Source of the DNA: JAJXWB01 sp964634325
GTDB taxonomy: Bacteria > Pseudomonadota > Alphaproteobacteria > Rhizobiales > Beijerinckiaceae
Direction of reading: 5' to 3'
DNA length: 64,000 bases
Assembly: GCA_964634325.1 (NCBI GenBank)
Contig: CAZWJF010000010.1
Coordinates: 62,001 to 126,000 of the forward strand
In this document: positions 17,556 to 25,954 of the stretch, in pieces
Position numbering within the stretch: position 1 is the first letter of the stretch
Layout: each line of letters starts with the position of its first letter
Notes under the pieces: generated by a model
Seen by the model: only the letters and a program-made list of their open reading frames with translations
The model's database searches: none
What the model was told of the DNA's origin: nothing
Made by a program: the position numbers and the translations under genes

Positions 17556-18935
17556 TTAGAAAACGCACTCCGAGAAGGCCGGACGCACGCTTGCGCCCCA
17601 TGGGCCGTGGAAGCGCTCCAGCAGAAGCGCGGCGCGCGGCTTGCCGGTCGCCGCGAACTCGTCGAGCACGTCGAGATAGCGCGTCTCGTCGCGCCCGCCC
17701 GTGCAGTGGCGCGCGCGGGCCGCGAGACCCTTGCGCGCGATCGCCAGCGCGTCGCGCGCCACGTCCTGCAGGGACCGGCCGCGCACTTGCGCGGCGAGCC
17801 CCAGACGCGGCGCTGTATCGCGCAGCGCTTGCCGGTCGCTTTCGGACCAGTCGGCGACGAGTCGTTCGGCCTCGTCGAGCGCGCCCGTATCGTAGAGCAG
17901 GCCGACGAACAGGGCGGGCAGGGCGCTGACATGGTCGCGCGGGCCCACGTCGCAGCCGCGCATCTCGATGTAGCGCTTGACGCGCACTTCCGGAAACAGC
18001 GTCGACAGATGATTGGCCCAGTCGGCCATGGTCGCGCGTTCACCGGGCAATTGCGGCAGGCGGCCTTCCAGCAGGTCCCGGAAGCGGGCGCCGGCCACGT
18101 CGTGATAATGATCGCCGCGCTTTACGAAATAGAGCGGCACGTCGAGCGCATAGTCGACATAACGCTCGAAACCCATGCCCGGCTCGAAGGCGAAGGGGAG
18201 CATGCCGGTGCGTGCGTTGTCCGTATCGCGCCAGATTTCCGAACGCATCGACAGCATGCCGTTGGGCGCGCCGTTCGTGAACGGCGAGTCCGCGAATAAC
18301 GCCGTGGCCAGCGGTTGCAGCGCCAGCGACACGCGGAGCTTGCGCACCATGTCGGCCTCGCTGGCGAAGTCGAGATTGACCTGCACCGTGGAGGTCCGGA
18401 ACATCATGTCGAGGCCGCGCGAGCCGACTTTCGGCATGTAGCGCATCATGATGCCGTAGCGCTGCTTGGGCATGATCGGCGTCTGCTCGCGCGTCCAGAG
18501 CGGGCTCATGCCGAGATCGAGGAAGGAGATGCCGAGCGGTCCGGCGATCGCCTTCACGTCGGCCATGTGCCGGTCGAATTCCGCCTCGACCGCGTGCACG
18601 TCCTCCAGCGGCGCGCCGGACAGTTCGAACTGCCCGCCCGGCTCCAGCGAAATCGCCCCGCCGCCCTTTTCGTCGTAGAGCCCGATCAGCGCCGGGCCGT
18701 CCATGATCGGCTCCCAGCCCAGGCGCGCGCGCAGCCCCTCGAGCAAGGCGCCGATCCCGTCGTTTCCATGGCGGCCTTCGTACGGAACGGGCGCGCAGTC
18801 GGCGACATAGAACGGAATTTTTTCATGTTCCGCGCCGATGCGAAACTGATCAGGCCGTTTGGAGCCGGCCTCCATCCAGGCCACCAGTTCGTCGCGCGAC
18901 GAAATGCTGGTCGAATCGGTAACGTCGCGCGCCAT
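17556..18935 (-). CDS. gshA: Glutamate-cysteine ligase, plant/alphaproteobacterial type
   Basis: Catalyses the ATP-dependent first step of glutathione synthesis, gamma-glutamylcysteine formation. The start at 18935 (MARDVTDSTS) gives 459 residues, normal for this type; the frame is open for 61 more codons upstream without family sequence. Recognisable blocks are FRIGAEHEKIPFYV near residue 33, ISLEPGGQFELSG around residue 95, the MPKQRYGIMMRYMPKVG stretch, and RYIEMRGCDVGPRDHVSALPALF. This is the plant-like family typical of Rhizobiales rather than the E. coli GshA family. gshB is not in the window. It is divergent from ispH. Confidence 0.95.
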   Translation of the reverse strand: MARDVTDSTSISSRDELVAWMEAGSKRPDQFRIGAEHEKIPFYVADCAPVPYEGRHGNDGIGALLEGLRARLGWEPIMDGPALIGLYDEKGGGAISLEPGGQFELSGAPLEDVHAVEAEFDRHMADVKAIAGPLGISFLDLGMSPLWTREQTPIMPKQRYGIMMRYMPKVGSRGLDMMFRTSTVQVNLDFASEADMVRKLRVSLALQPLATALFADSPFTNGAPNGMLSMRSEIWRDTDNARTGMLPFAFEPGMGFERYVDYALDVPLYFVKRGDHYHDVAGARFRDLLEGRLPQLPGERATMADWANHLSTLFPEVRVKRYIEMRGCDVGPRDHVSALPALFVGLLYDTGALDEAERLVADWSESDRQALRDTAPRLGLAAQVRGRSLQDVARDALAIARKGLAARARHCTGGRDETRYLDVLDEFAATGKPRAALLLERFHGPWGASVRPAFSECVF

Positions 18936-19163
18936 GCGTGTCCTTTGCAGTCGGGTCGGCTTCGGGAGCCGGAACGATCCGCATCGGCCAGCGGCGTCCG
19001 CCGCTTTGATAGTCGCCCGGCGGCCTGTGCGCAATCGTCGGGCAGTTCGCCTCCGATCACATCGCCGGGAGGAGGCGTCGCGCGGGAGGCCCTTGATCCG
19101 GCGAACGAAGGCGGTCATTTAGGTCCGATCGCGCCCGCGTGCGCCGCCGGAAACATTCTCGAC

Positions 19164-20138
19164 ATGGACGTCGCAACCAAGGCCGCAGCCAAGACTACGC
19201 TCAAGATCGTCCTGTGCGCGCCGCGCGGCTTCTGCGCGGGCGTCGTTCGCGCGATTGAAGCCGTCGAGCGCGCGATCGAGCGTTTCGGTCCGCCCGTCTA
19301 TGTGCGCCACGAAATCGTACACAATCGCTACGTCGTCGAAAGCCTGAAGGCCAAGGGGGCGATTTTCGTCGAAGAACTGTCGGAAATTCCCGATACCTCT
19401 GCGCCGGTGATCTTTTCCGCGCACGGCGTGCCGCGCTCCGTGCCGGCCGAGGCCGCCGAGCGCAAGTTTTTCGCCATCGACGCGACTTGCCCTCTCGTGA
19501 CCAAGGTCCATCGCGAGGCCGAAACGCATCATCGGCGTGGACGCAAGGTTCTGCTGATCGGCCACGCCGGCCATCCGGAAGTCGTCGGCACGATGGGGCA
19601 ATTGCCCGAGGGCGCCGTGCGGCTCGTCCAGTCGGTCGAGGAGGTCGAGGCGCTCCCGCAGGATATGGGCGGCGATCTCGCCTACGTCACGCAGACGACC
19701 CTGTCGCTGGACGATACGGCTGGCATCATCGCCGCGCTCAAGCGCCGTTTCCCGGACATCGTCAGCCCGCACAAGCAGGACATCTGCTACGCGACGACGA
19801 ACCGTCAGGAAGCGGTCAAGGAGATCGCGGCGACGGTCGACGCCGTCATCGTCGTCGGCTCGCCGAATTCCTCCAATTCGCAGCGGCTGCGTGAAGTGGC
19901 GGAGCGCTCGGGCTGCCCGAACGCCGTCCTTGTCGACGGCGTGCGAGACCTCGACTGGTCGCTCTATACGGGCGTCAGTTCGATCGCCATCACGGCCGGC
20001 GCCTCCGCGCCAGAAGTGCTGGTCAACGAGGTGATCGATGCATTCGCGGAGCGTTATGACGTCACGATCCAGACCGTGACGACGAGCCTGGAAAACACGT
20101 TTTTCCCGCTGCCGCGCGAGTTGCGCGAGAACGCCTGA
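19164..20138 (+). CDS. ispH: 4-hydroxy-3-methylbut-2-enyl diphosphate reductase
   Basis: Last enzyme of the methylerythritol phosphate pathway, giving isopentenyl and dimethylallyl diphosphate through an iron-sulfur cluster. The ATG at 19164 (MDVATKAAAK) gives 324 residues, the usual length; a much longer frame upstream is antisense to gshA. Cluster cysteines are visible in RGFCAGV, DATCPLV and DICYATTNRQ; substrate-binding elements include SAHGVPR and SPNSSNSQRL. dxs, the first enzyme of the same pathway, lies at 49.5 kb, so two of its steps are in this window but unlinked. It ends directly against the convergent transporter gene. Confidence 0.97.
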   Translation: MDVATKAAAKTTLKIVLCAPRGFCAGVVRAIEAVERAIERFGPPVYVRHEIVHNRYVVESLKAKGAIFVEELSEIPDTSAPVIFSAHGVPRSVPAEAAERKFFAIDATCPLVTKVHREAETHHRRGRKVLLIGHAGHPEVVGTMGQLPEGAVRLVQSVEEVEALPQDMGGDLAYVTQTTLSLDDTAGIIAALKRRFPDIVSPHKQDICYATTNRQEAVKEIAATVDAVIVVGSPNSSNSQRLREVAERSGCPNAVLVDGVRDLDWSLYTGVSSIAITAGASAPEVLVNEVIDAFAERYDVTIQTVTTSLENTFFPLPRELRENA

Positions 20139-21041
20139 TCAGGTCCAGAACAACAGCACGACGCCCGCGATCATGATCGCCATGCCGGCGATTTCGCGGG
20201 CGCTGGTCGATTGCCGGAACACCTTCTTCGTCACGATCTGCGCGAAGATCATCTCGATCAAAGCCAGCGTGCGCACGCGCGCCGCCGTGTCGATGGCGAA
20301 GGCGAGAAACCAGAACTGCGAAGCGAGCGCGCCCATGAATCCCGCAAGGATCGACGGACGCCATGCGCGCGCAACGGCGCCGAGCAGCGGTAGATCGACG
20401 CTCGCCAGGCCGGCGACGATCAGCGCGCTTTGGATCGCGAGCGCCAGCGCGAGCACGGTCGACGCGCCGAGCGCGAAATTCGGCGCCCCCAGCGCGAGAA
20501 TGCCCGCGCGATAGCCGATCGCAGACAGAGCGAACAGCGCGGCCGAAACGAGCCCATAGATCGCCGGCCGCCAGCCGATGGCCGCCTCGCCCGCCTGGCG
20601 TTTCGGCCAGGACATCAGCATGACGCCGGACGTGGCCACCGCGATGGCGAGCGCGAGCCCCGGCGTCACCCGGTCGCCGAGAAAGGCGAGGCCGAATAGC
20701 GCCACCTGCACCGGCTCGGTCTTGGTGTAGGCGATCGCGACGACGAAACTCTTCTCTTTCATCGCCGCGAGCATCAGGCCGGTCGCCAGAATCTGGCTGA
20801 CGCCGCCGAGCGCCGCCCAACCGATCGCCGCGCCGCCGGGCGCCGGCGGATGCGTCCCGCTCGCAGCCGAAACCAGCGCCAGGAAGATCAGCGCGAAAGG
20901 CAGGCCATAGAGAAAGCGCACGAACGTCGCGCCTGCGGTGCCGAGGCTGGCGATGAGGTCGCGCTGCATGGCGTTGCGCGCTGTCTGCGCGCCGGAAGCG
21001 GCGATCGTGAACACGATCCAGAGCCAGGGGGCGACGGTCAT
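20139..21041 (-). CDS. EamA/DMT superfamily transporter
   Basis: A 300-residue inner membrane protein with ten hydrophobic segments in two EamA repeats, typical of drug/metabolite transporters. The substrate cannot be assigned. The first repeat contains ARNAMQRDLIASLGTAGATFVRFLYGLP-like sequence and the second an acidic EMIFAQIVTKKVF near the end. Its stop codon abuts the ispH stop, so the two transcripts converge without a spacer, and its start is about 100 bp from the divergent thrB start, so the two probably share a promoter region. Confidence 0.88.
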   Translation of the reverse strand: MTVAPWLWIVFTIAASGAQTARNAMQRDLIASLGTAGATFVRFLYGLPFALIFLALVSAASGTHPPAPGGAAIGWAALGGVSQILATGLMLAAMKEKSFVVAIAYTKTEPVQVALFGLAFLGDRVTPGLALAIAVATSGVMLMSWPKRQAGEAAIGWRPAIYGLVSAALFALSAIGYRAGILALGAPNFALGASTVLALALAIQSALIVAGLASVDLPLLGAVARAWRPSILAGFMGALASQFWFLAFAIDTAARVRTLALIEMIFAQIVTKKVFRQSTSAREIAGMAIMIAGVVLLFWT

Positions 21042-21141
21042 GGGGACGGGGGCCTGCGAAGCCGATAGGGCGTTTGACGGGGCGGATTGGCGTCGCTAAC
21101 ACGGGCCGTCCGCGCAGACTAGGCGCAACTGAAGCCCCGCC

Positions 21142-22107
21142 ATGGCCGTCTATACCGATGTTTCGGGCGAGGACCTCGCCGCTTTCCTCGCTCATTACGA
21201 CCTCGGCGCCCTCCTGTCGCTGAAGGGCATTGCGGAGGGCGTTGAGAATTCCAACTATCTGCTCCACACCGAACGGGGCTATTTCATCCTCACGCTCTAC
21301 GAAAAGCGCGTGGCGGAGGCCGATCTGCCTTTCTTCGTCGGCTTGATGGAGCATCTGGCGGCCCGTGGGCTCAACTGCCCTCAACCCGTCAAGAACCGGC
21401 GCGGCGAGGCGCTTGGACGGCTGGCCGGGCGTCCTGCGGCCATCGTCACCTATCTCGACGGCATGTGGCCCCGCCGCCAGACGGCGCAACAATGCGCCGC
21501 CGTCGGCGACGCTGATGCGCTCCTGCACATCGACGGCGAAGGCTTCGCATTGAGCAGGCCTAACGCGCTGTCGATCGAGGCCTGGCGACCGCTCTACGAG
21601 CAGGCCGCCGCACGCGCCGACAGCGTGCATCCGGGCTTGGCCGGCTTCATCGAAAAGGAGCTGCATTGGCTCGAGGCCAATTGGCCGCGCGGCTTGCCGG
21701 AGGGCGTGATCCACGCCGATCTTTTCCCCGACAACGTCTTCTTTCTCGGCGAGAAGCTGTCGGGGCTGATCGACTTCTATTTCGCCTGCAACGACGCCTT
21801 CGCATACGATCTCGCCATCTGCGTCAACGCCTGGTGCTTCGAGCAGGATTCCGCGTTCAACATCACCAAGGGCAGGGCGATGATCGAGAATTATCGCCGT
21901 CGCCGGCCATTGAACGCCGAAGAAATCGACGCCTTTCCGGCGCTCGCGCGCGGCGCAGCCATGCGATTCCTGCTGACGCGCCTCGTCGACTGGCTGAACG
22001 TGCCGGCCGGCGCGCTGGTCAGACCGAAAGACCCGCTCGAATATTTTCGCAAGCTCCGGTTCCACGGGCAGGCGACGTCGATCCGCGACTACGGCGCCGA
22101 CGCGTGA
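21142..22107 (+). CDS. thrB: Homoserine kinase, type II (APH-like)
   Basis: Phosphorylates homoserine to give the substrate of threonine synthase. The 321-residue protein belongs to the ThrB2 family with an aminoglycoside-phosphotransferase fold, the form common in alphaproteobacteria. The N-terminus MAVYTDVSGEDLAAFL and EGVENSNYLL are family-typical; the catalytic loop HADLFPDNVFF at about residue 192 and the metal-binding LSGLIDFYFAC downstream are intact. Its stop overlaps the rnhA start as GTGA, giving the thrB-rnhA pair common in Rhizobiales. Confidence 0.96.
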   Translation: MAVYTDVSGEDLAAFLAHYDLGALLSLKGIAEGVENSNYLLHTERGYFILTLYEKRVAEADLPFFVGLMEHLAARGLNCPQPVKNRRGEALGRLAGRPAAIVTYLDGMWPRRQTAQQCAAVGDADALLHIDGEGFALSRPNALSIEAWRPLYEQAAARADSVHPGLAGFIEKELHWLEANWPRGLPEGVIHADLFPDNVFFLGEKLSGLIDFYFACNDAFAYDLAICVNAWCFEQDSAFNITKGRAMIENYRRRRPLNAEEIDAFPALARGAAMRFLLTRLVDWLNVPAGALVRPKDPLEYFRKLRFHGQATSIRDYGADA

Positions 22108-22574
22108 GCGCCACCAAGCAACCGCGCCGGGTCGAAATCTGGACGGACGGCGCCTGCTCCGGCAATCCCGGCCCCGGCGGCTGGGGCGCGATCCTGACGT
22201 TCAACGGCGTCGAGAAAGAGCTTTCCGGCGGCGAGGCGCTGACCACGAACAACCGGATGGAATTGACGGCCGCGATCATGGCCCTGGAGGCGCTGACGCG
22301 CGCCTGCGCCATCGATCTGCATACGGATTCGATCTATGTGCGCGACGGCGTCACGGGGTGGATTCACAACTGGAAGAAGCGCGGCTGGAAAACCGCCGAC
22401 AAGAAGCCGGTCAAGAATGTCGAACTCTGGCAGCGTCTCGACGCCGCCGCCGAACGCCATGACATCCACTGGAAATGGGTGAAGGGCCACGCCGGCGACG
22501 AAATGAATGAACGCGCCGACGCGCTGGCGCGGGCCGGCATGAAGCCATTCATGAAAGAAAAGCCCCCGCGTTGA
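22104..22574 (+). CDS. rnhA: Ribonuclease HI
   Basis: Degrades RNA in RNA-DNA hybrids (R-loops, Okazaki primers). The real start is the GTG at 22104, inside the thrB stop, giving 156 residues. The four catalytic carboxylates are visible in WTDGACSGNPGPGGWG, NNRMELTAAI, LHTDSIYV and MNERADALA, and the catalytic histidine in WVKGHAGDE. The last codons (KPPR and stop) lie inside the stem-loop of a terminator, so the 3' end of the gene and the terminator are one and the same sequence. Confidence 0.97.
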   Translation: MSATKQPRRVEIWTDGACSGNPGPGGWGAILTFNGVEKELSGGEALTTNNRMELTAAIMALEALTRACAIDLHTDSIYVRDGVTGWIHNWKKRGWKTADKKPVKNVELWQRLDAAAERHDIHWKWVKGHAGDEMNERADALARAGMKPFMKEKPPR

Positions 22575-22590
22575 GGGCGGGGGCTTTCGT
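22559..22590 (+). terminator. Rho-independent terminator overlapping the rnhA stop
   Basis: An 11-bp perfect stem, AAAGCCCCCGC at 22559-22569 and GCGGGGGCTTT at 22577-22587, with a 7-base loop that contains most of the rnhA stop codon (22572-22574). With flanking A and T residues on both sides it can work in both directions, ending thrB-rnhA from the left and the peroxiredoxin gene from the right. Confidence 0.88.
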
Positions 22591-22643
22591 GGCGTCGTTG
22601 CCGAGAGCCGCTATGGCGGCCTATGCGAGGCTCGCGACCAGGA

Positions 22644-23126
22644 TCAGAGCTGCTCGAGCATCGTCTTGGCGCCGGATTTTTCCGCGCCGGGCCCTTCTTC
22701 GATGTTGAGCGAGCGCACGACGCCGTCGTCGATCAGCATCGAGTAGCGCTTGGTGCGCATGCCCATGCCGCGCTCGCCGAGATCGAGTTCGAGGCCGATC
22801 TGCTTGGCGAAGGCCGCGCTGCCGTCGGCGAGGAACGAGATCTTGCCGGCCGCCTTCGTGTCCTTCGCCCACGCGTCCATCACGAACACGTCGTTGGCGG
22901 CGGTCACGGCGATTTCGTCGACGCCCTTGGCCTTGATCGCGTCGGCGTTTTCCAGGAAGCCCGGCAGGTGATTCTTGTGGCACGTGGGGGTGAATGCGCC
23001 CGGCACCGAGAACAGAACGACCTTGCGGCCCTTGAAAATCTCGTCCGTGGACCGCGCAGCCGGCCCTTCGGGCGTCATGACCGTGAACGTGGCCTTCGGC
23101 AGGCGATCGCCAACCTTGATCGTCAT
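22644..23126 (-). CDS. Peroxiredoxin, Prx5/AhpE-like
   Basis: A 160-residue thiol peroxidase of the peroxiredoxin 5 group, reducing hydrogen peroxide and organic peroxides with glutathione/glutaredoxin or thioredoxin. The peroxidatic cysteine is Cys49 in PGAFTPTCHKNHLPGF, the full active-site motif. The MKDTKAAGKISFLADGSAAF-type region and C-terminal EEGPGAEKSGA are family-like; no clear resolving cysteine follows, as in several bacterial one-Cys forms. It is cytoplasmic, convergent with rnhA, and lies downstream of the DsbD-alpha-like gene. Confidence 0.94.
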   Translation of the reverse strand: MTIKVGDRLPKATFTVMTPEGPAARSTDEIFKGRKVVLFSVPGAFTPTCHKNHLPGFLENADAIKAKGVDEIAVTAANDVFVMDAWAKDTKAAGKISFLADGSAAFAKQIGLELDLGERGMGMRTKRYSMLIDDGVVRSLNIEEGPGAEKSGAKTMLEQL

Positions 23127-23173
23127 TTCCTACTCCTGGATGAATTCGTGCGGCGACCGCCGCAGGATGCAAG

Positions 23174-23977
23174 TTAGGGCGCGCGGGGGGCCGCGTCGAG
23201 CCTGACCGAGAACTCGACGGCGCCTTGCGCGGTCGTCATCGTGAGCCGGACCGGCGCCGCCGGCGTCGGCGCAACCTTCGGTGCCTCGACGACGCTCAGC
23301 CGGAACGCGCCATCCGCATTCTTCTTGGTCTCGACGAAATAGCCGTCCGGCGCCTCGGCGAACAGGTCGATCGCCTCAGGCTTGTGGGGCGCGACGGTCC
23401 AGCTCGGCTTGCTCGCCCCGACCACAGGCTTCAGCGTCGCCGCGTCGGCGGCCGCGATCGGCTTGGGGACCAGGGCTTCGGCGTCCGCGACCGCCGCCGC
23501 ATGCGCGCTCGGTCCGGCGCCCGGCGACAGATCGAGCTGCGCGTCCGCATGCATCGGCATGCAGATTTTTTCGCAGGCCGCGTAATCCATTTTCAGATCG
23601 ACGCGCGTCGGTTGCGCAGGGTCTTTCGGCCTGATCGCGACGGGAAACGCAACGCGCGTCCGATAGGCGAAAACGTCCATGCCCGCCTCTTCGATTCGTG
23701 TCGGCGCCGGCATCGACACGTCCGCGTTCGCGAAATTGGTCGATTGCGCGAAGTCGAAGGTCGGCGGCGTGCCGGCCTCGCCGGGATTGCGCCAATAGGT
23801 CGTCGTGTCGGGCGCAAGCTCGATCACGATCGCCGCATGATACACGCCGTCCCTGAGCCCGCCTGCGGAGATGAAGCTCACGCGCGCCTTGTCGGCCACG
23901 CCCGATGGTTGGGCGGCCGACGCCCCAGTGGCTGCGGTCAAAGCGCACAACAGCGCAAAGCGGCGGCGTAATTTCAT
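23174..23977 (-). CDS. Periplasmic DsbD-alpha-like (DsbD N-terminal domain) protein
   Basis: A 267-residue secreted protein resembling the N-terminal domain of DsbD, which passes electrons to periplasmic disulfide proteins. The start at 23977 (MKLRRRF) gives a signal peptide cleaved near residue 20; six more codons lie upstream. The middle reads PGEAGTPPTFDF, then KMDYAACEKICMP with the expected cysteine pair, as in DsbD-alpha and its stand-alone relatives. The transmembrane and thioredoxin parts of DsbD are absent, and no such gene is adjacent. It is followed by the peroxiredoxin on the same strand. Electron donor unknown. Confidence 0.82.
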   Translation of the reverse strand: MKLRRRFALLCALTAATGASAAQPSGVADKARVSFISAGGLRDGVYHAAIVIELAPDTTTYWRNPGEAGTPPTFDFAQSTNFANADVSMPAPTRIEEAGMDVFAYRTRVAFPVAIRPKDPAQPTRVDLKMDYAACEKICMPMHADAQLDLSPGAGPSAHAAAVADAEALVPKPIAAADAATLKPVVGASKPSWTVAPHKPEAIDLFAEAPDGYFVETKKNADGAFRLSVVEAPKVAPTPAAPVRLTMTTAQGAVEFSVRLDAAPRAP

Positions 23978-24100
23978 CGAGCGCGTCCCTGACATGGTCG
24001 GCCGATTTATTACGGCCGCCGGGCCGGCGCCAGTGAACTTTGCGTGACCGGCGCGTGTCGCCGCCTTGGCGCCGCAGCGAGCGGTGACTACCTTGTAAAT

Positions 24101-24715
24101 ATGGCTAGTAAGAAGACCCCCTCACCGGAGGGCGAAGCGCGCTTTCTGGACGGCCAGTTTCTGGTCGCCATGCCCTCGATGCCGGACGACCGATTTGCGC
24201 GCACGGTGATCTACATGTGCGCCCATTCCGCGGAAGGCGCGATGGGCATCGTCATCAACCAGGAATCGCCGGCGGTGACTTTCCCCGAATTGCTCGTGCA
24301 GCTCGAGGTGATCGATCCGAAGGAAGCGATCCGGTTGCCGGACGACGTCGGCGCAGTTCCCGTGTTGCGCGGCGGTCCGATGGAATCCGGCCGCGGGTTC
24401 GTGTTGCACAGCGACGATTTTTCGTCCGGCGACTCCACCGTGACGATCGACAAGGGCGTCTGCCTGACCGCGACGCTCGATATCCTGCGCGCCATCGCCC
24501 ATGGGAAGGGGCCGCACCAAGCCGCATTGGCTCTGGGATACGCGAGCTGGGGGCCGGGCCAGCTCGAAAATGAAATCCTGCACAACGGCTGGCTGACGGG
24601 GCCGGCCGATCCGGCGCTGATCTTCGACGCCGCGCACGACCGAAAATACGATCGTGCGTTGCGTTCGATGGGCGTCGATCCCGCCTTTCTCTCGGGCGAG
24701 GCCGGGCACGCCTGA
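24101..24715 (+). CDS. YqgE/AlgH family protein (UPF0301)
   Basis: A 204-residue protein of the YqgE/AlgH family, conserved in proteobacteria and without a settled biochemical function. The ATG at 24101 (MASKKTPSPEGEARF) matches family N-termini; 19 upstream codons are probably untranslated. Family blocks are FLDGQFLVAMPSMPDD, FARTVIYMCAHSAEGAMGI, VLRGGPMESGRGFVLH and YASWGPGQLENEI. It is divergent from the DsbD-alpha-like gene and is followed by a terminator shared with the convergent alcohol dehydrogenase gene. Confidence 0.92.
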   Translation: MASKKTPSPEGEARFLDGQFLVAMPSMPDDRFARTVIYMCAHSAEGAMGIVINQESPAVTFPELLVQLEVIDPKEAIRLPDDVGAVPVLRGGPMESGRGFVLHSDDFSSGDSTVTIDKGVCLTATLDILRAIAHGKGPHQAALALGYASWGPGQLENEILHNGWLTGPADPALIFDAAHDRKYDRALRSMGVDPAFLSGEAGHA

Positions 24716-24716
24716 G

Positions 24717-24743
24717 CCTCTCCCCGATACAGGGAGAGGGTTT
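24717..24743 (+). terminator. Bidirectional terminator-like hairpin
   Basis: An 8-bp perfect stem, CCTCTCCC at 24717-24724 and GGGAGAGG at 24732-24739, with the loop CGATACA, begins two bases after the YqgE/AlgH stop and is followed by GTTTGGGG. It sits between convergent genes and could end both transcripts. CTCTCCC/GGGAGAG hairpins of this look are frequent in intergenic DNA of Rhizobiales, so it may be a dispersed element. Confidence 0.7.
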
Positions 24744-24750
24744 GGGGCGA

Positions 24751-25812
24751 TTACGGCTTCAGAATGATCCGGCCGACCACTTTGCCGGCGCGCAGATCGT
24801 TGAGCGACGCGTCGGCCTGATCGAGCGGCCGCTCGATCAGCGGCACGGCCGGAACCTTGCCGGTCGCCACCAGCGCCATCAGTTCCTTCAGCTCTTCGAG
24901 ATTGCCGACGTATGAGCCCTGAAGCGTCATCGCGCGCTGCGGAATGGTCGGCGTCGGAATCGTGACGTCGCCGCCCATCAGGCCGACGACGATCACACGG
25001 CCGCCGCGCGCCATGACGTCGAGGCCGAGCTGCACTGTCTTGCCCGCTCCCACGAGATCAATGACCGCGACCGCGCCGACGCCTCCTGGCGTCAGCGCCT
25101 TGATCTGCGCGACCGCGTCGGCGGCCGTCGGATCGATCGCCGCGAGAGCGCCGGCCTGCATCGCCGCCGCGCGCTTGGCCTGATCGATGTCGACGACGAT
25201 CGCGCCCTTGGCGCCCATCGCCTGCATCAGCGTCAGGCACATCAGGCCGAGCCCGCCCGCGCCGATCACGACGATCGGCTCGGCCTGCAAAGTCTTGGCG
25301 CCGATCTTGTTCAGCGCGCTGTAGGTCGTCAGACCGGAGCAGGCGTAAGGGGCCGCGAGCGACGCATCCATGTCTCCGATATCGAGGCAGTAGCGCTTGT
25401 GCGGCACCAGAACATGCGTGGCGTAGCCGCCGCCGCGGAAAATGCCGAGAAAGCGCGACTGCAGGCACAGATTTTCGTCGCCGCGCGCGCAGGTCGGACA
25501 CTTGCCGCACCCGATCCAGGGATAGACGACGACGCGTTGACCGGCCTTCACCGGACCCGCGTCCGGCCCGCCCGACACGATTTCGCCGGCGATCTCGTGC
25601 CCCATGGTCAGCGGCAGTTTGACGCCGCGGTCGCCCATGTTCAGCTTCTTGCCGCCGCCGAGATCGTAGAAGCCCTCGCAGATGTGGATGTCGGAATGGC
25701 AGACGCCGGCGGCCGTGATCTTCACCAGCACTTCTTCGCCCTGCGGCGTTGGCGTCGGGCGCTCGGCCAGTTGCAGCGGTCCGTCGAAAACAGTCACGTC
25801 GTATGAGCGCAT
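24751..25812 (-). CDS. Zinc-dependent alcohol dehydrogenase (MDR family)
   Basis: A 353-residue medium-chain dehydrogenase. The start at 25812 (MRSYDVTVF) has a gggagg ribosome site; the frame is open 11 codons further. The catalytic zinc site is seen in GVCHSDIH and MGHEIAGEIV, the structural zinc site in CGKCPTCARGDENLC, and the cofactor-binding fold in VVIGAGGLGLM at about residue 180. The overall pattern fits NAD-dependent class I alcohol dehydrogenases acting on primary alcohols or aldehydes, but the exact substrate is open. It stands alone, divergent from the tyrosine-rich protein gene. Confidence 0.9.
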   Translation of the reverse strand: MRSYDVTVFDGPLQLAERPTPTPQGEEVLVKITAAGVCHSDIHICEGFYDLGGGKKLNMGDRGVKLPLTMGHEIAGEIVSGGPDAGPVKAGQRVVVYPWIGCGKCPTCARGDENLCLQSRFLGIFRGGGYATHVLVPHKRYCLDIGDMDASLAAPYACSGLTTYSALNKIGAKTLQAEPIVVIGAGGLGLMCLTLMQAMGAKGAIVVDIDQAKRAAAMQAGALAAIDPTAADAVAQIKALTPGGVGAVAVIDLVGAGKTVQLGLDVMARGGRVIVVGLMGGDVTIPTPTIPQRAMTLQGSYVGNLEELKELMALVATGKVPAVPLIERPLDQADASLNDLRAGKVVGRIILKP

Positions 25813-25954
25813 GAAAGGTCCTCCCATTCGGAAGCCTATCAGCATCGCGCGCTCTCGCGAGCCCCTATCGGCGCATGGCTGCGGCGCCGTTCAGCGCGCG
25901 TTCATCATCCATTAATCATTAGAATTCGCCGGCCAGTTCTATGGGAGAACCCTG

